Of a stretch of DNA of 11,944 nt, positions 7,001-11,944 are shown piece after piece. The position numbers were made by a program, and so were the translations under genes. The notes below the pieces were generated by a model, which saw nothing but the letters and a program-made list of their open reading frames with translations, ran no database searches and was not told where the DNA came from. Source of the DNA: Aalborgiella sp031390045 (GTDB lineage: Bacteria; Pseudomonadota; Gammaproteobacteria; Burkholderiales; Burkholderiaceae_C); NCBI GenBank assembly GCA_031390045.1, contig JANMTB010000129.1, positions 1 through 11,944 on the forward strand. Direction: 5' to 3'. Within the stretch, counting starts at the first letter, position 1; each line of letters begins with the position of its first letter.

Positions 7001-8110
7001 CCGGATGCAGATACCGTCTGCCACCCGCCCGCAGCGGCCCGCACGCTGGTTGGCGGACGATTGGCTGATCGGTTCGACCAGCAGCTGCTCCACCTTGCTC
7101 CTGAAGCTGTAGCGCTTCATCCGCGCTGTGCCTGCGTCAATCACGTAACGGATGCCAGGCACAGTGAGCGAGGTTTCGGCCACATTGGTCGCCAGCACGA
7201 TACGCCTGCCCGTGTGGCCGTCAAAAATCCGGTCCTGCTCGGCCTGACTCAGGCGCGCAAACAGCGGCAGCACCTCAGCGTTGCGCATGATGGGTTGGTG
7301 GCTCAGGTGACCGCGCAAGTGGTCGGCAGCTTCGCGGATTTCGCGCTCACCGGGTAAAAAGACCAAAATATCTCCGCCGTTGTGCGGGTTGATCCAGAGT
7401 TCATCCACCGCATCCGCAATCGCGTTGTTCAAGCCGTAATCGCGTGATTCCTCGTAAGGCCGGTAGCGCTGCTCGACCGGAAACATCCGCCCCGAGACCA
7501 TGATGACGGGCGCAGGGCCCTGGCGGGACGCAAAATGGTCCGCAAAGCGCTGCGCGTCAATCGTGGCAGATGTGACGATGATTTTTAAGTCGGGACGGCG
7601 TGGCAGGATCTGGCGCAGGTAGCCGAGCAGAAAGTCGATGTTCAAGCTGCGCTCGTGCGCTTCGTCGATGATGATGGTGTCGTAGGCCTTCAATAACGGG
7701 TCGGTCTGCGTTTCGGCCAGCAAAATGCCGTCGGTCATCAGTTTGACGGAGGCGTCGCGGCTCAGTCGATCCTGAAACCGCACCTTGAAACCCACCACCT
7801 CGCCCAGCGGCGTTTTCAGCTCCTCGGCAATCCGTTTGGCGACCGAGCTGGCCGCAATTCTGCGCGGCTGAGTGTGTCCGATGAGTTTGGCGTGCTGTCC
7901 AGGCGCGTAATTCAGCTTGCCGCGCCCCATCGCCAAGGCGATTTTGGGCAACTGTGTCGTCTTGCCCGAGCCGGTCTCACCACACACGATGATGACCTGA
8001 TGCGCCTGCAGCGCCGCCGTGATCTCGTCACGTTTGCCGGATACGGGGAGAGTTTCAGGGAACTCGATGACTAGATTGGCGGGATTAACTGGATTTTGGG
8101 GCACGGACAT
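4067..8110 (-). CDS. hrpA: ATP-dependent RNA helicase HrpA (DEAH box)
   Basis: A 1347-residue DEAH/RHA helicase, close to the 1300 residues of E. coli HrpA. Motif I GETGSGKT is at 44-51, DEAH at 149-152, SAT at 181-183, motif V ATNVAETSLTVPGI at 307-320 and motif VI QRAGRCGR at 355-362. Then come the HA2/winged-helix region (LLNELGAMD, LPLDPRVGRMIVEA), an OB-fold region, and the long C-terminal DUF3418-type region to residue 1347. HrpA unwinds RNA with ATP in the cytoplasm; in E. coli it has been linked to mRNA processing and to clearing stalled ribosomes. All helicase motifs are intact. A low-complexity linker of about 50 residues (about 1005-1057, Ser/Asn/Gln/Ala-rich) interrupts the C-terminal region just before TAWTFGELPE and contains a translated copy of the dispersed repeat. 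The ATG at 8110 has only a weak ribosome site. It is transcribed alone, convergent with intI. Confidence 0.97.
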   Translation of the reverse strand: MSVPQNPVNPANLVIEFPETLPVSGKRDEITAALQAHQVIIVCGETGSGKTTQLPKIALAMGRGKLNYAPGQHAKLIGHTQPRRIAASSVAKRIAEELKTPLGEVVGFKVRFQDRLSRDASVKLMTDGILLAETQTDPLLKAYDTIIIDEAHERSLNIDFLLGYLRQILPRRPDLKIIVTSATIDAQRFADHFASRQGPAPVIMVSGRMFPVEQRYRPYEESRDYGLNNAIADAVDELWINPHNGGDILVFLPGEREIREAADHLRGHLSHQPIMRNAEVLPLFARLSQAEQDRIFDGHTGRRIVLATNVAETSLTVPGIRYVIDAGTARMKRYSFRSKVEQLLVEPISQSSANQRAGRCGRVADGICIRLYDQKDFDGRPRFTEPEILRSSLAGVILRMKSLHLGVVEDFPFLEAPQGRAIADGYQLLNELGAMDDANELTAMGVELAKLPLDPRVGRMIVEAHERGALDEVLVIASALSVQDVRDRPMEAQQAADQAHVKFDDEKSEFSGYLKLWKWLETSKGGAPHMPAGAEGAPAHKLSNRQYELLLRQNFVNIRRVREWRDIHSQLVTVVAEHKWRVNTKPASYEELHMSMLAGLLGNVGWKIETEAATGGREEKGQRGEYLGARGIKFFAHPGAHLAKKPGRWIVAAELVETTRLFGRGLANIEPQWLEKVAGHLLKKQLLDPHWEKKAAEVVALERATLYGLVVYSGRKVNFGRVDMVAAREIFIREALVANNWETKLPFLASNEKLIAQVEELEHKSRRQDVLVDDELIYAFYDQQLPPDVCSGYSFENWYREEIKRQPKLLMLTRDELMRHEAAGITTQSFPKTIRLGGVDCLTTYLHEPGDAKDGMTVTVPLFVLNQVNDERCEWLVPGMLKDKIQALLKSLHQRPRSRLVPLPESAARMAAELNVPEAYGATGLVEALLKKVRDATQVDVQRADFKLDMLSPHLFMNFRVVDEHGRQLGTGRNLGALKAELGAKARGAFQALAGLKLSGLNLAQTTPSNASQNAVLSSNSQNKGSNQPIAGVSIASSATKNIANSKPTESPVSPAGQRYTAWTFGELPELMEINKGGQTLIGFPALIDLQDAVSIEVFDEPDVAVAKHQAGLRRLFALHIKDALKYLEKNIPDLTKMAAAYMLVGRSADNTGGGTLEELREQIIAKALDRAFLLDPLPTNAAEFTKRLEEGRGRLTLISSEIARLVATILQEYATAARKLKDTKNAPEATADVAAQLARLMPKRFIALTPFTQLHHFARYLKAITARLDKYRADPARDATKLAELRPSEQNYWRLVAERKGAVDDRMMEFRWLLEELRVSFFAQELRTPQPVSVKRLDKLWVQIKS
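4980..5035 (-). repeat. Dispersed repeat, copy C (inside the hrpA reading frame)
   Basis: Minus strand from 5023: ATAGCCGGCGTAT, then TATTGCCT, GCTA, TAAA and TAGC in the order seen at 11098-11146, about 35 of 44 positions matching by eye. It is translated in frame as hrpA residues 1030-1044 (IAGVSIASSATKNIA) with no stop. Similarity seems to extend to about 5035 (AAATCAGCC side). Confidence 0.8.
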
Positions 8111-8202
8111 AGGCTTAGATTATCGGGGATGGGTACGCTGATATGCTTGTGCAAAGCTGATAAAAGCTGCCTAAATGCTGGTTAAACGATATTTACCCCT
8201 TA

Positions 8203-8261
8203 AATCGACACTTAGCCGGCGTGTTTATTGCCTAAAGTGCTATTAAATTAGTAGCATTTTT
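8203..8261 (+). repeat. Dispersed repeat, copy A (5' of hrpA)
   Basis: Positions 8212-8260 match 11098-11146 at 46 of 49 bases by eye. The right half forms a hairpin, GCTATTA-AAT-TAGTAGC (8239-8255, seven pairs with one G-T), followed by ATTTTT. It lies about 100 bases upstream of the hrpA start. Confidence 0.9.
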
Positions 8262-8293
8262 GCCCTTTACCTCTTAAAAACGACGATTGAAAC

Positions 8294-8353
8294 ATGACCA
8301 CTCTTTTCGACCGCCTCCAAGCCGGCCGCAAACAATTTGTCAACCGCGTGTGA
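8294..8353 (+). CDS. Orphan 19-residue ORF, probably a gene-start remnant
   Basis: ATG at 8294 gives MTTLFDRLQAGRKQFVNRV and stops at TGA 8351-8353. It has the look of a genuine cytoplasmic N-terminus (amphipathic helix with basic residues) but there is no strong ribosome site and no continuation in any frame that I recognise. It sits between repeat copy A and the truncated ORF6N gene, so it may be the surviving start of a deleted gene. It could equally be chance. Confidence 0.2.
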   Translation: MTTLFDRLQAGRKQFVNRV

Positions 8354-8387
8354 TGGTGCGTGAGTTGGCTGTTAAATAATTGAGCCT

Positions 8388-8603
8388 ATGACACAAATCA
8401 TTCTCAAACCAGAGAATCTGGCAAAACTCGTCTTTCTAGTCCGGGGCGAGAAGGTATTGCTGGATGCTGATCTGGCTGGACTTTACGACGTGACCACCAA
8501 GGTACTGAATCAGGCTGTCAAACGCAACCTTGATCGGTTTCCCGCAGACTTCATGTTCCAACTCACGCTAGACAAATGGGAAGGTGTGAGGTCACAAAAT
8601 TAG
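8388..8603 (+). pseudogene. Truncated ORF6N-domain protein
   Basis: 71 residues that match the start of the ORF6N domain: LVRGEKVLLDADLAGLYDVTTKVLNQAVKRNLDRFPADFMFQLT, ending KWEGVRSQN and a TAG. In intact relatives, which are phage- and mobile-element-associated DNA-binding proteins of the KilA-N/ORF6N group, the RSQ segment continues into a conserved RRYLPYAFTEQGVAML block, which is missing here in all three frames downstream. So the gene is cut short by a stop or deletion at about 8600. The N-terminal part retains good coding character. The upstream ribosome site is poor. It is likely a relic of a mobile element. Confidence 0.8.
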
Positions 8604-8728
8604 CCACTACGGCGCAGCAGAGTTTTAGTTATTTTGTAGTTTAGGCTCTATTACGCCAGCCAGACGATACTTTTTTTAATGCTTGCTTGGCTGCAGTAAA
8701 AACAGAGATTAAATCAAAATTACAGGAT
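8604..8728. other. AT-rich spacer with an inverted repeat
   Basis: Nothing coding is recognisable. CAGCCA (about 8659-8664) and TGGCTG (about 8689-8694) are inverted arms around a T-rich loop with seven T; this could act as a weak 3' structure but is not a classic terminator. No continuation of ORF6N was found. Confidence 0.35.
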
Positions 8729-8977
8729 TTATTTTTTGGTCTTCAACTTTTGATACACACGATTTACTTCTTCCCCCCGGTCTGTATCTTTAAGCCCTCG
8801 CGCTATATCTTTAGCGGCTTGCTTTACATTACTGTCGACCGGATTGACTTGATTTTCTGTCGATTGATCCCTTTCATGCGGAAGCAAGGGCACAGGCATT
8901 TGCTTTATGCTAACTTTAATGCCAGTATCGATTTTTTTCTCTATGGGAGGTTCATTTAATTTTTTGAGTTTATCCAT
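8729..8977 (-). CDS. Small charged protein of unknown function
   Basis: An 82-residue, lysine-rich protein beginning MDKLKKLNEPP. Its centre reads PVPLLPHERDQS and its end KQAAKDIARGLKDTDRG, a helix followed by a polar tail. From memory, small Burkholderiales proteins with an LPHERD-S ... GLxDTD layout exist, often with no assigned role; I could not check this. No signal peptide or membrane segment. An ATG three codons upstream (8986) is possible; neither has a good Shine-Dalgarno sequence. The base composition is clearly more AT-rich than hrpA or yihY, suggesting acquisition. Confidence 0.6.
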   Translation of the reverse strand: MDKLKKLNEPPIEKKIDTGIKVSIKQMPVPLLPHERDQSTENQVNPVDSNVKQAAKDIARGLKDTDRGEEVNRVYQKLKTKK

Positions 8978-8986
8978 AGCAATCAT

Positions 8987-9410
8987 TTCTAGTTTGCTAT
9001 TTGATTTAAGTTAAATTCCGCACTGTTTTCAAGCATCAGTTCAAAGTTTCATGGAATGATATGTCAAGCTATGAATAGGCAATGTGGGTTAATCGAGATC
9101 TTGGTTGTAGGACGAAGTCTTTGTCAGGCTTCAAGCCTATCAAATCTTTAACACGGCCAGAGCGACAATTTATTCACTGTTGGTGCGGTGGCACACAGAT
9201 ACGGGGAGTGCCTCGCGCGAGAATGTTCCGTAACAACGCTGCGAAAACTCAACATGGCACCTCCCTATGCACAACCGCTGACGAACTTACACCTGTGCGC
9301 ACAAAGTCGGGTGACTGGCTGCTCCTTGGTGCATTCGCTGCGCAGCCAGGCTATCCTGTTTAGTGCAAAGCGGCGCCAGCCCGGCTTGAATTCTGCGCCG
9401 AAAGCCAACC
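8987..9410. other. Intergenic region without a recognised gene
   Basis: About 420 bases upstream of the YihY gene. Composition moves from AT-rich (8987-9080) to about 55 % GC. A small hairpin AGGCT-TCA-AGCCT lies near 9127-9139, and GGCTGC...GCAGCC arms lie near 9319-9347. Open frames exist (for example 9082-9363, +) but show no family resemblance, no ribosome site and odd composition (clusters of Cys, Trp and Arg). It presumably contains the YihY promoter, which I cannot place. Confidence 0.4.
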
Positions 9411-10388
9411 ATGAGTGACTCACCTGCAGAGCTGGATTTAGCAGAGCCAAGCGCAGCGCCGCAACTGGAGACACCTCAGCCGCAGGGAAGCTGGTTGAAC
9501 CAACAAGGGCAGATGATCAAGGCGGCCGTCAACGCCTGGCTGGATGACTACGCCCCGAGTATGGGTGCCGCCCTTTCCTACTACACGCTTTTTTCGCTTG
9601 CTCCGTTGCTCATCATCGTGATCGCGGTGGCGGGAATGGTGTTCGGGCAGGAAGCTGCGCAGGGCGAGATCGTCGCGCAGTTGCGCGGAATAATGGGGGA
9701 GGAAGGCGCGGTGGCTGTGCAAGAAATGCTCATAGCCGCGCGCGAACCGGCCAAGAGTGTGGTCGCGGCTGTTGTCGGAATCGCCCTCTTGCTGCTCGGT
9801 GCGACCGCGATCTTCGCAGAGTTGCAAAGCGCGCTGGACCGTATCTGGCGCGTGCCAGCAGCGCAGTCGAGTTTGGGCATCTGGCAGCTGTTGCGCACGC
9901 GTCTGCTGTCGTTCGGACTCGTACTCGGTCTGGGCTTCATGTTGACCGTATCGCTGGTCGTTAGCGCGGCGCTCGCAGCGTTGGGTAAGTGGTGGAACAA
10001 CTGGTTCGAAGGCTGGGTTGTGTACTTTGAGATCCTGAACTTCGCGGTCTCGTGCGGTATCTTCACGGTGCTTTTCGCGATGATCTACAAAATCATGCCG
10101 CGCGCGACGATCCCCTGGCGCGACGTCTGGACCGGCGCCGCAGTGACAGCGCTGCTGTTTACGATTGGCAAAGTGCTGATCGGCTTGTACCTGGGCAAAA
10201 GCAGCCTGGCGTCCGGATTCGGGGCGGCGGGCTCGTTCGTGTTGTTGATTGCATGGGTGTACTACTCCGCGCAGATTTTTCTGTTGGGCGCTGAATACAC
10301 CTGGGTCTATGCCAACCGGCATGGATCGCGCGTGCCGATGCCGCTACTGGCGACGAGCACGCCAGTGCCGGACCGCCAGTCGGGATGA
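9411..10388 (+). CDS. YihY/BrkB family inner-membrane protein
   Basis: A 325-residue protein of the YihY/BrkB (formerly 'ribonuclease BN') family. The hallmark N-terminal stretch is AALSYYTLFSLAPLLIIVIA (about 53-72). Predicted membrane helices lie near 58-78, 117-137, 165-190, 205-226, 243-263 and 273-294. Conserved YKIMPRATIPWRDVWTGA (226-243) and GAAGSFVLLIAWVYYSAQIFLLGAEYT (271-297) are intact. The N-terminal 45 residues are polar and Pro/Gln-rich, cytoplasmic. Despite its older name the family is not the tRNA-processing nuclease; its transport or envelope role is unsettled. The start at 9411 has only a weak GAAAG upstream. A downstream hairpin with seven T ends the unit before the DUF883 gene. 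Confidence 0.95.
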   Translation: MSDSPAELDLAEPSAAPQLETPQPQGSWLNQQGQMIKAAVNAWLDDYAPSMGAALSYYTLFSLAPLLIIVIAVAGMVFGQEAAQGEIVAQLRGIMGEEGAVAVQEMLIAAREPAKSVVAAVVGIALLLLGATAIFAELQSALDRIWRVPAAQSSLGIWQLLRTRLLSFGLVLGLGFMLTVSLVVSAALAALGKWWNNWFEGWVVYFEILNFAVSCGIFTVLFAMIYKIMPRATIPWRDVWTGAAVTALLFTIGKVLIGLYLGKSSLASGFGAAGSFVLLIAWVYYSAQIFLLGAEYTWVYANRHGSRVPMPLLATSTPVPDRQSG

Positions 10389-10413
10389 GCGACGCGGTCG
10401 GCCCATTCACGTA

Positions 10414-10442
10414 GGACACTGTATAGGAATGTCCGTTTTTTT
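10414..10442 (+). terminator. Weak intrinsic terminator after the YihY gene
   Basis: GGACA (10414-10418) and TGTCC (10430-10434) form a five-pair stem with an 11-base loop, followed by G and seven T. It is placed 26 bases after the YihY stop. The stem is short, so termination may be partial. Confidence 0.35.
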
Positions 10443-10463
10443 GTTCAACTATAGGAGAATCAC

Positions 10464-10835
10464 ATGGAAACCATAGCACGCGACAACACTCCCCCGACTG
10501 CTGGAATGTTGCCTGACACGGAAGGCGCTGTGAAGCAGGCCTCTTTGAGTGCACACGCAGTTGTCGATTCAATTGTGGAGGCCGCAGACAGCGCGGCGAG
10601 CAAAGCCAAGCCGGCGATCGACCAAGTCGCGGCAATGGCGCACCAGGCGGTGGACAAGGCGGCTGGCGCGGCCGCTCCGAGGCTCGACTGGCTGACCGAA
10701 CAAGGCGCCAGCATAAACGCCTCGCAGGAGCAACTGGTTGCGGATACCCGCGTTTACGTTTCAGCGAACCCGCTGAAGGCAGTCGGAATGGCTGTGGTTG
10801 CGGGCTTTGTGCTGGGCTACCTTATCCGTCGCTGA
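10464..10835 (+). CDS. DUF883 (ElaB/YqjD-like) membrane-anchored protein
   Basis: A 123-residue, alanine-rich protein. Residues about 20-95 form a long amphipathic helix (AVKQASLSAHAVVDSIVEAA, KPAIDQVAAMAHQAVDKAA). The C-terminus VSANPLKAVGMAVVAGFVLGYLIRR is the family's signature: a short NPLKAVG motif, one membrane helix and two terminal arginines. E. coli ElaB, YqjD and YgaM are tail-anchored inner-membrane proteins; YqjD and ElaB bind ribosomes in stationary phase. The ATG at 10464 has AGGAG at 6-base spacing. It follows the YihY gene by 75 bases, with a possible terminator between, so it may have its own promoter. Length is typical. Confidence 0.88.
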   Translation: METIARDNTPPTAGMLPDTEGAVKQASLSAHAVVDSIVEAADSAASKAKPAIDQVAAMAHQAVDKAAGAAAPRLDWLTEQGASINASQEQLVADTRVYVSANPLKAVGMAVVAGFVLGYLIRR

Positions 10836-11056
10836 TGGCGTTCTTCCGGAGCAAGTTGACTGAACCCATGTAGGGTGTTGGTGGCGTCTCGAGGGTATTT
10901 ACCGGTGAGGGGGTCGCAGTTGGTGGCGAAGGCGGCGTCTGGTTCTGCCCAATCTTGCTCATCCAGTACGCGCTGCGCGGCGGGCAGGATGACCGCTTCT
11001 TCCAGCAGCATGTGCTCCATATAAAAGCTGAGATAGCGTTTGACGGCGCGCACCAA
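10817..11056 (-). pseudogene. Hemerythrin-like domain protein, C-terminal fragment
   Basis: The frame gives RYLSFYMEHMLLEEAVILPAAQRVLDEQDWAEPDAAFA..DPLTGKYPRD, the last part of an HHE/hemerythrin domain: His and Glu of EHMLLEE are the late metal ligands, and ILPAAQRVL plus the DW-AE helix follow. The first helices with their His ligands are missing, and the upstream frame meets a stop at 11077-11075 inside a 10-bp tandem repeat. The last residues (after about position 10885) do not look native and overlap the end of the DUF883 gene on the other strand. It cannot bind the normal di-iron centre. No plausible start except TTG at 11056. Confidence 0.78.
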
Positions 11057-11066
11057 TAAAACCGAG

Positions 11067-11096
11067 AAAATAGGCTAAAATAGGATAAAATTGGCA
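11067..11096. repeat. Three tandem 10-bp repeats
   Basis: AAAATAGGCT, AAAATAGGAT and AAAATTGGCA lie head to tail at 11067, 11077 and 11087. The period equals about one helix turn, so the A-tracts are phased on one face. They sit at the break point of the hemerythrin fragment, next to dispersed repeat copy B. Confidence 0.75.
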
Positions 11097-11146
11097 CATA
11101 GCCGGCGTATTTATTGCCTAATGTGCTATTAAATTAGTAGCATTTT
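11086..11146 (+). repeat. Dispersed repeat, copy B
   Basis: The core 11098-11146 matches copy A (8212-8260) at 46 of 49 bases by eye and contains the same GCTATTA/TAGTAGC hairpin (11125-11141). Weaker similarity extends left to about 11086. It lies about 80 bases before the histidine kinase start. Confidence 0.9.
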
Positions 11147-11225
11147 GAAAGACTGAACGCATGTTGTTGCGTACGAAAAATGGTTCGCAACCAAGTGGAT
11201 TTGAAAACGGGTGTATAAATAGCGA

Positions 11226-11944
11226 ATGATGAATTTGAACAAACTGGCTGATCTCATCACGCAAGAGCGGCAAACTTTGCTCTCACAATGGCGGATTCAG
11301 GTTCGGGAGCTGGCTTCGGCTCGGCATCTGGATATTCCGACGCTGAACGACCATATGCCGAGCTTGCTTAATGAGCTGGCCACGGAGTTGAAATTAAATT
11401 CTGAATCAACCATTCCAGAAGTACTTCTTGAGGATAGTCCGCCTGCGCATGGCTTGCAGCGTTTGCAGGAAGCTTTTGACATTGCAGAAGTGGTTGCAGA
11501 GTACAACATTTTGCGGGGCTGTATCCACGACTTGGCAACTCAGAACGGCATCAACCTGCAAGGTAAACCGTTTCATGTGGTCAACCGGGTGTTTGACCAT
11601 GCCATTGGCTTGGCTTTGGAGACCTATGCCACCCAGCAAGCACTGGAAGTGAAGCAACGGCGACAGGAGTATTTGGCGTTTGTCGCGCATGACCTGCGAA
11701 CACCCTTGTTTGCCATTTCGTTGACGGGCCGCGTGCTGGAGCAGTCGCTCCCCAAGCGCGGTTATGGTGAAGATGCGGCACAAATGCTGAAATCGCTGCG
11801 CCGCAGTGTTCAGCAGCTTGAAGGATTGGTACAAAAAGTACTGGAAGAAAACACACACCTTGAAGCGGACAAGGGCATCCATTTGGAGCGGCGTTTGTTC
11901 GACTTGTGGCCGCTGGTCGAGCGGCTGAGGGATGACTTCGCGCT
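11226..11944 (+). CDS. Sensor histidine kinase, 5' part (RsbRD-like N-terminus + HisKA)
   Basis: An open frame from the ATG at 11226 (ATG ATG AAT TTG) runs 239 codons to the window end. Residues about 8-135 resemble the RsbRD/RsbU N-terminal globin-like sensor domain seen ahead of some kinases (LITQERQTLLSQWRIQVRELA, FDIAEVVAEYNILRGCIHDL). Residues 137-215 are a HisKA dimerisation domain with the H-box EYLAFVAHDLRTPLFAISL; His155 is the expected phosphorylation site. The HATPase part should follow outside the window. There are no membrane segments, so it is a cytoplasmic sensor. The signal and partner regulator are unknown. No good Shine-Dalgarno sequence is seen; a 22-codon frame starting at 11161 ends in an ATGA overlap with the start. 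A TATAAA at 11214-11219 is too close to be its promoter. Confidence 0.87.
   Translation, partial: MMNLNKLADLITQERQTLLSQWRIQVRELASARHLDIPTLNDHMPSLLNELATELKLNSESTIPEVLLEDSPPAHGLQRLQEAFDIAEVVAEYNILRGCIHDLATQNGINLQGKPFHVVNRVFDHAIGLALETYATQQALEVKQRRQEYLAFVAHDLRTPLFAISLTGRVLEQSLPKRGYGEDAAQMLKSLRRSVQQLEGLVQKVLEENTHLEADKGIHLERRLFDLWPLVERLRDDFA

Noticed and set aside
4136..8074. Many open frames on the plus strand, and others on the minus strand, inside hrpA
   Set aside because: They are frames opposite or offset to a 1347-codon gene with intact helicase motifs; their compositions are rich in Arg, His, Cys and Trp and match no family.
9082..9363. 93-codon plus-strand frame before yihY
   Set aside because: No ribosome site, no family resemblance and atypical composition; treated as non-coding.
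9438..10322. Long minus-strand frame across yihY
   Set aside because: Rich in His, Arg and Gln, opposite a clear membrane protein with family motifs; it is the mirror of GC-biased codon use.
1..11944. CRISPR array, tRNA, rRNA or insertion sequence
   Set aside because: No regularly spaced identical repeats, no clover-leaf with TPsiC box, no rRNA segments and no transposase found by reading both strands; the repeats at 4-11 kb are dispersed, not arrayed.

Overview
The window looks like a chromosomal segment of a betaproteobacterium, most likely a Comamonadaceae-type Burkholderiales (Rhodoferax/Polaromonas-like). This is inferred from the protein styles (HrpA with a DUF3418-type C-terminus, YihY/BrkB, DUF883, RsbRD-type kinase), the moderately GC-rich coding sequence and a short dispersed repeat; no 16S or marker gene is present to confirm it.

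Positions 1-4002 are a chromosomal (sedentary-type) integron. The integrase gene intI (3000-4002, +) is read away from a cassette array that runs leftward on the minus strand and leaves the window at position 1. Between them lies an attI-like region with an exact 16-bp LexA box, overlapping divergent promoter candidates, and a 20-codon mini-ORF with a strong ribosome binding site that ends inside the attI/cassette core site. Four complete cassettes follow, each with one gene and an attC site: (1) a one-TM protein of unknown function, (2) a kappa-GST/2-hydroxychromene-2-carboxylate isomerase-like protein, (3) an exported histidine phosphatase, (4) a small secreted protein; a fifth begins at 159 and is cut by the window edge. 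Two signs suggest a decaying or frozen platform: intI carries a one-base expansion of a T run that splits its catalytic domain, and the attC of cassette 1 has lost the G of its invariant GTT triplet.

Positions 4067-8110 (minus strand) hold a full-length DEAH-box RNA helicase, hrpA. Four copies of a roughly 45-60-bp repeat occur in the window: just 3' of hrpA, just 5' of hrpA, near 11.1 kb, and one inside the hrpA reading frame, where it is translated as part of a low-complexity linker.

Positions 8111-9410 are a gene-poor, partly AT-rich stretch with a truncated ORF6N-domain gene, a 19-codon orphan ORF and a small lysine-rich protein of unknown function. Positions 9411-10835 encode a YihY/BrkB membrane protein and a DUF883 (ElaB/YqjD-like) membrane-anchored protein. 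A hemerythrin-like gene fragment (10817-11056, minus) ends next to a triplicated 10-bp repeat and a dispersed-repeat copy. The window closes with the 5' part of a sensor histidine kinase with an RsbRD-like N-terminus (11226 onward).
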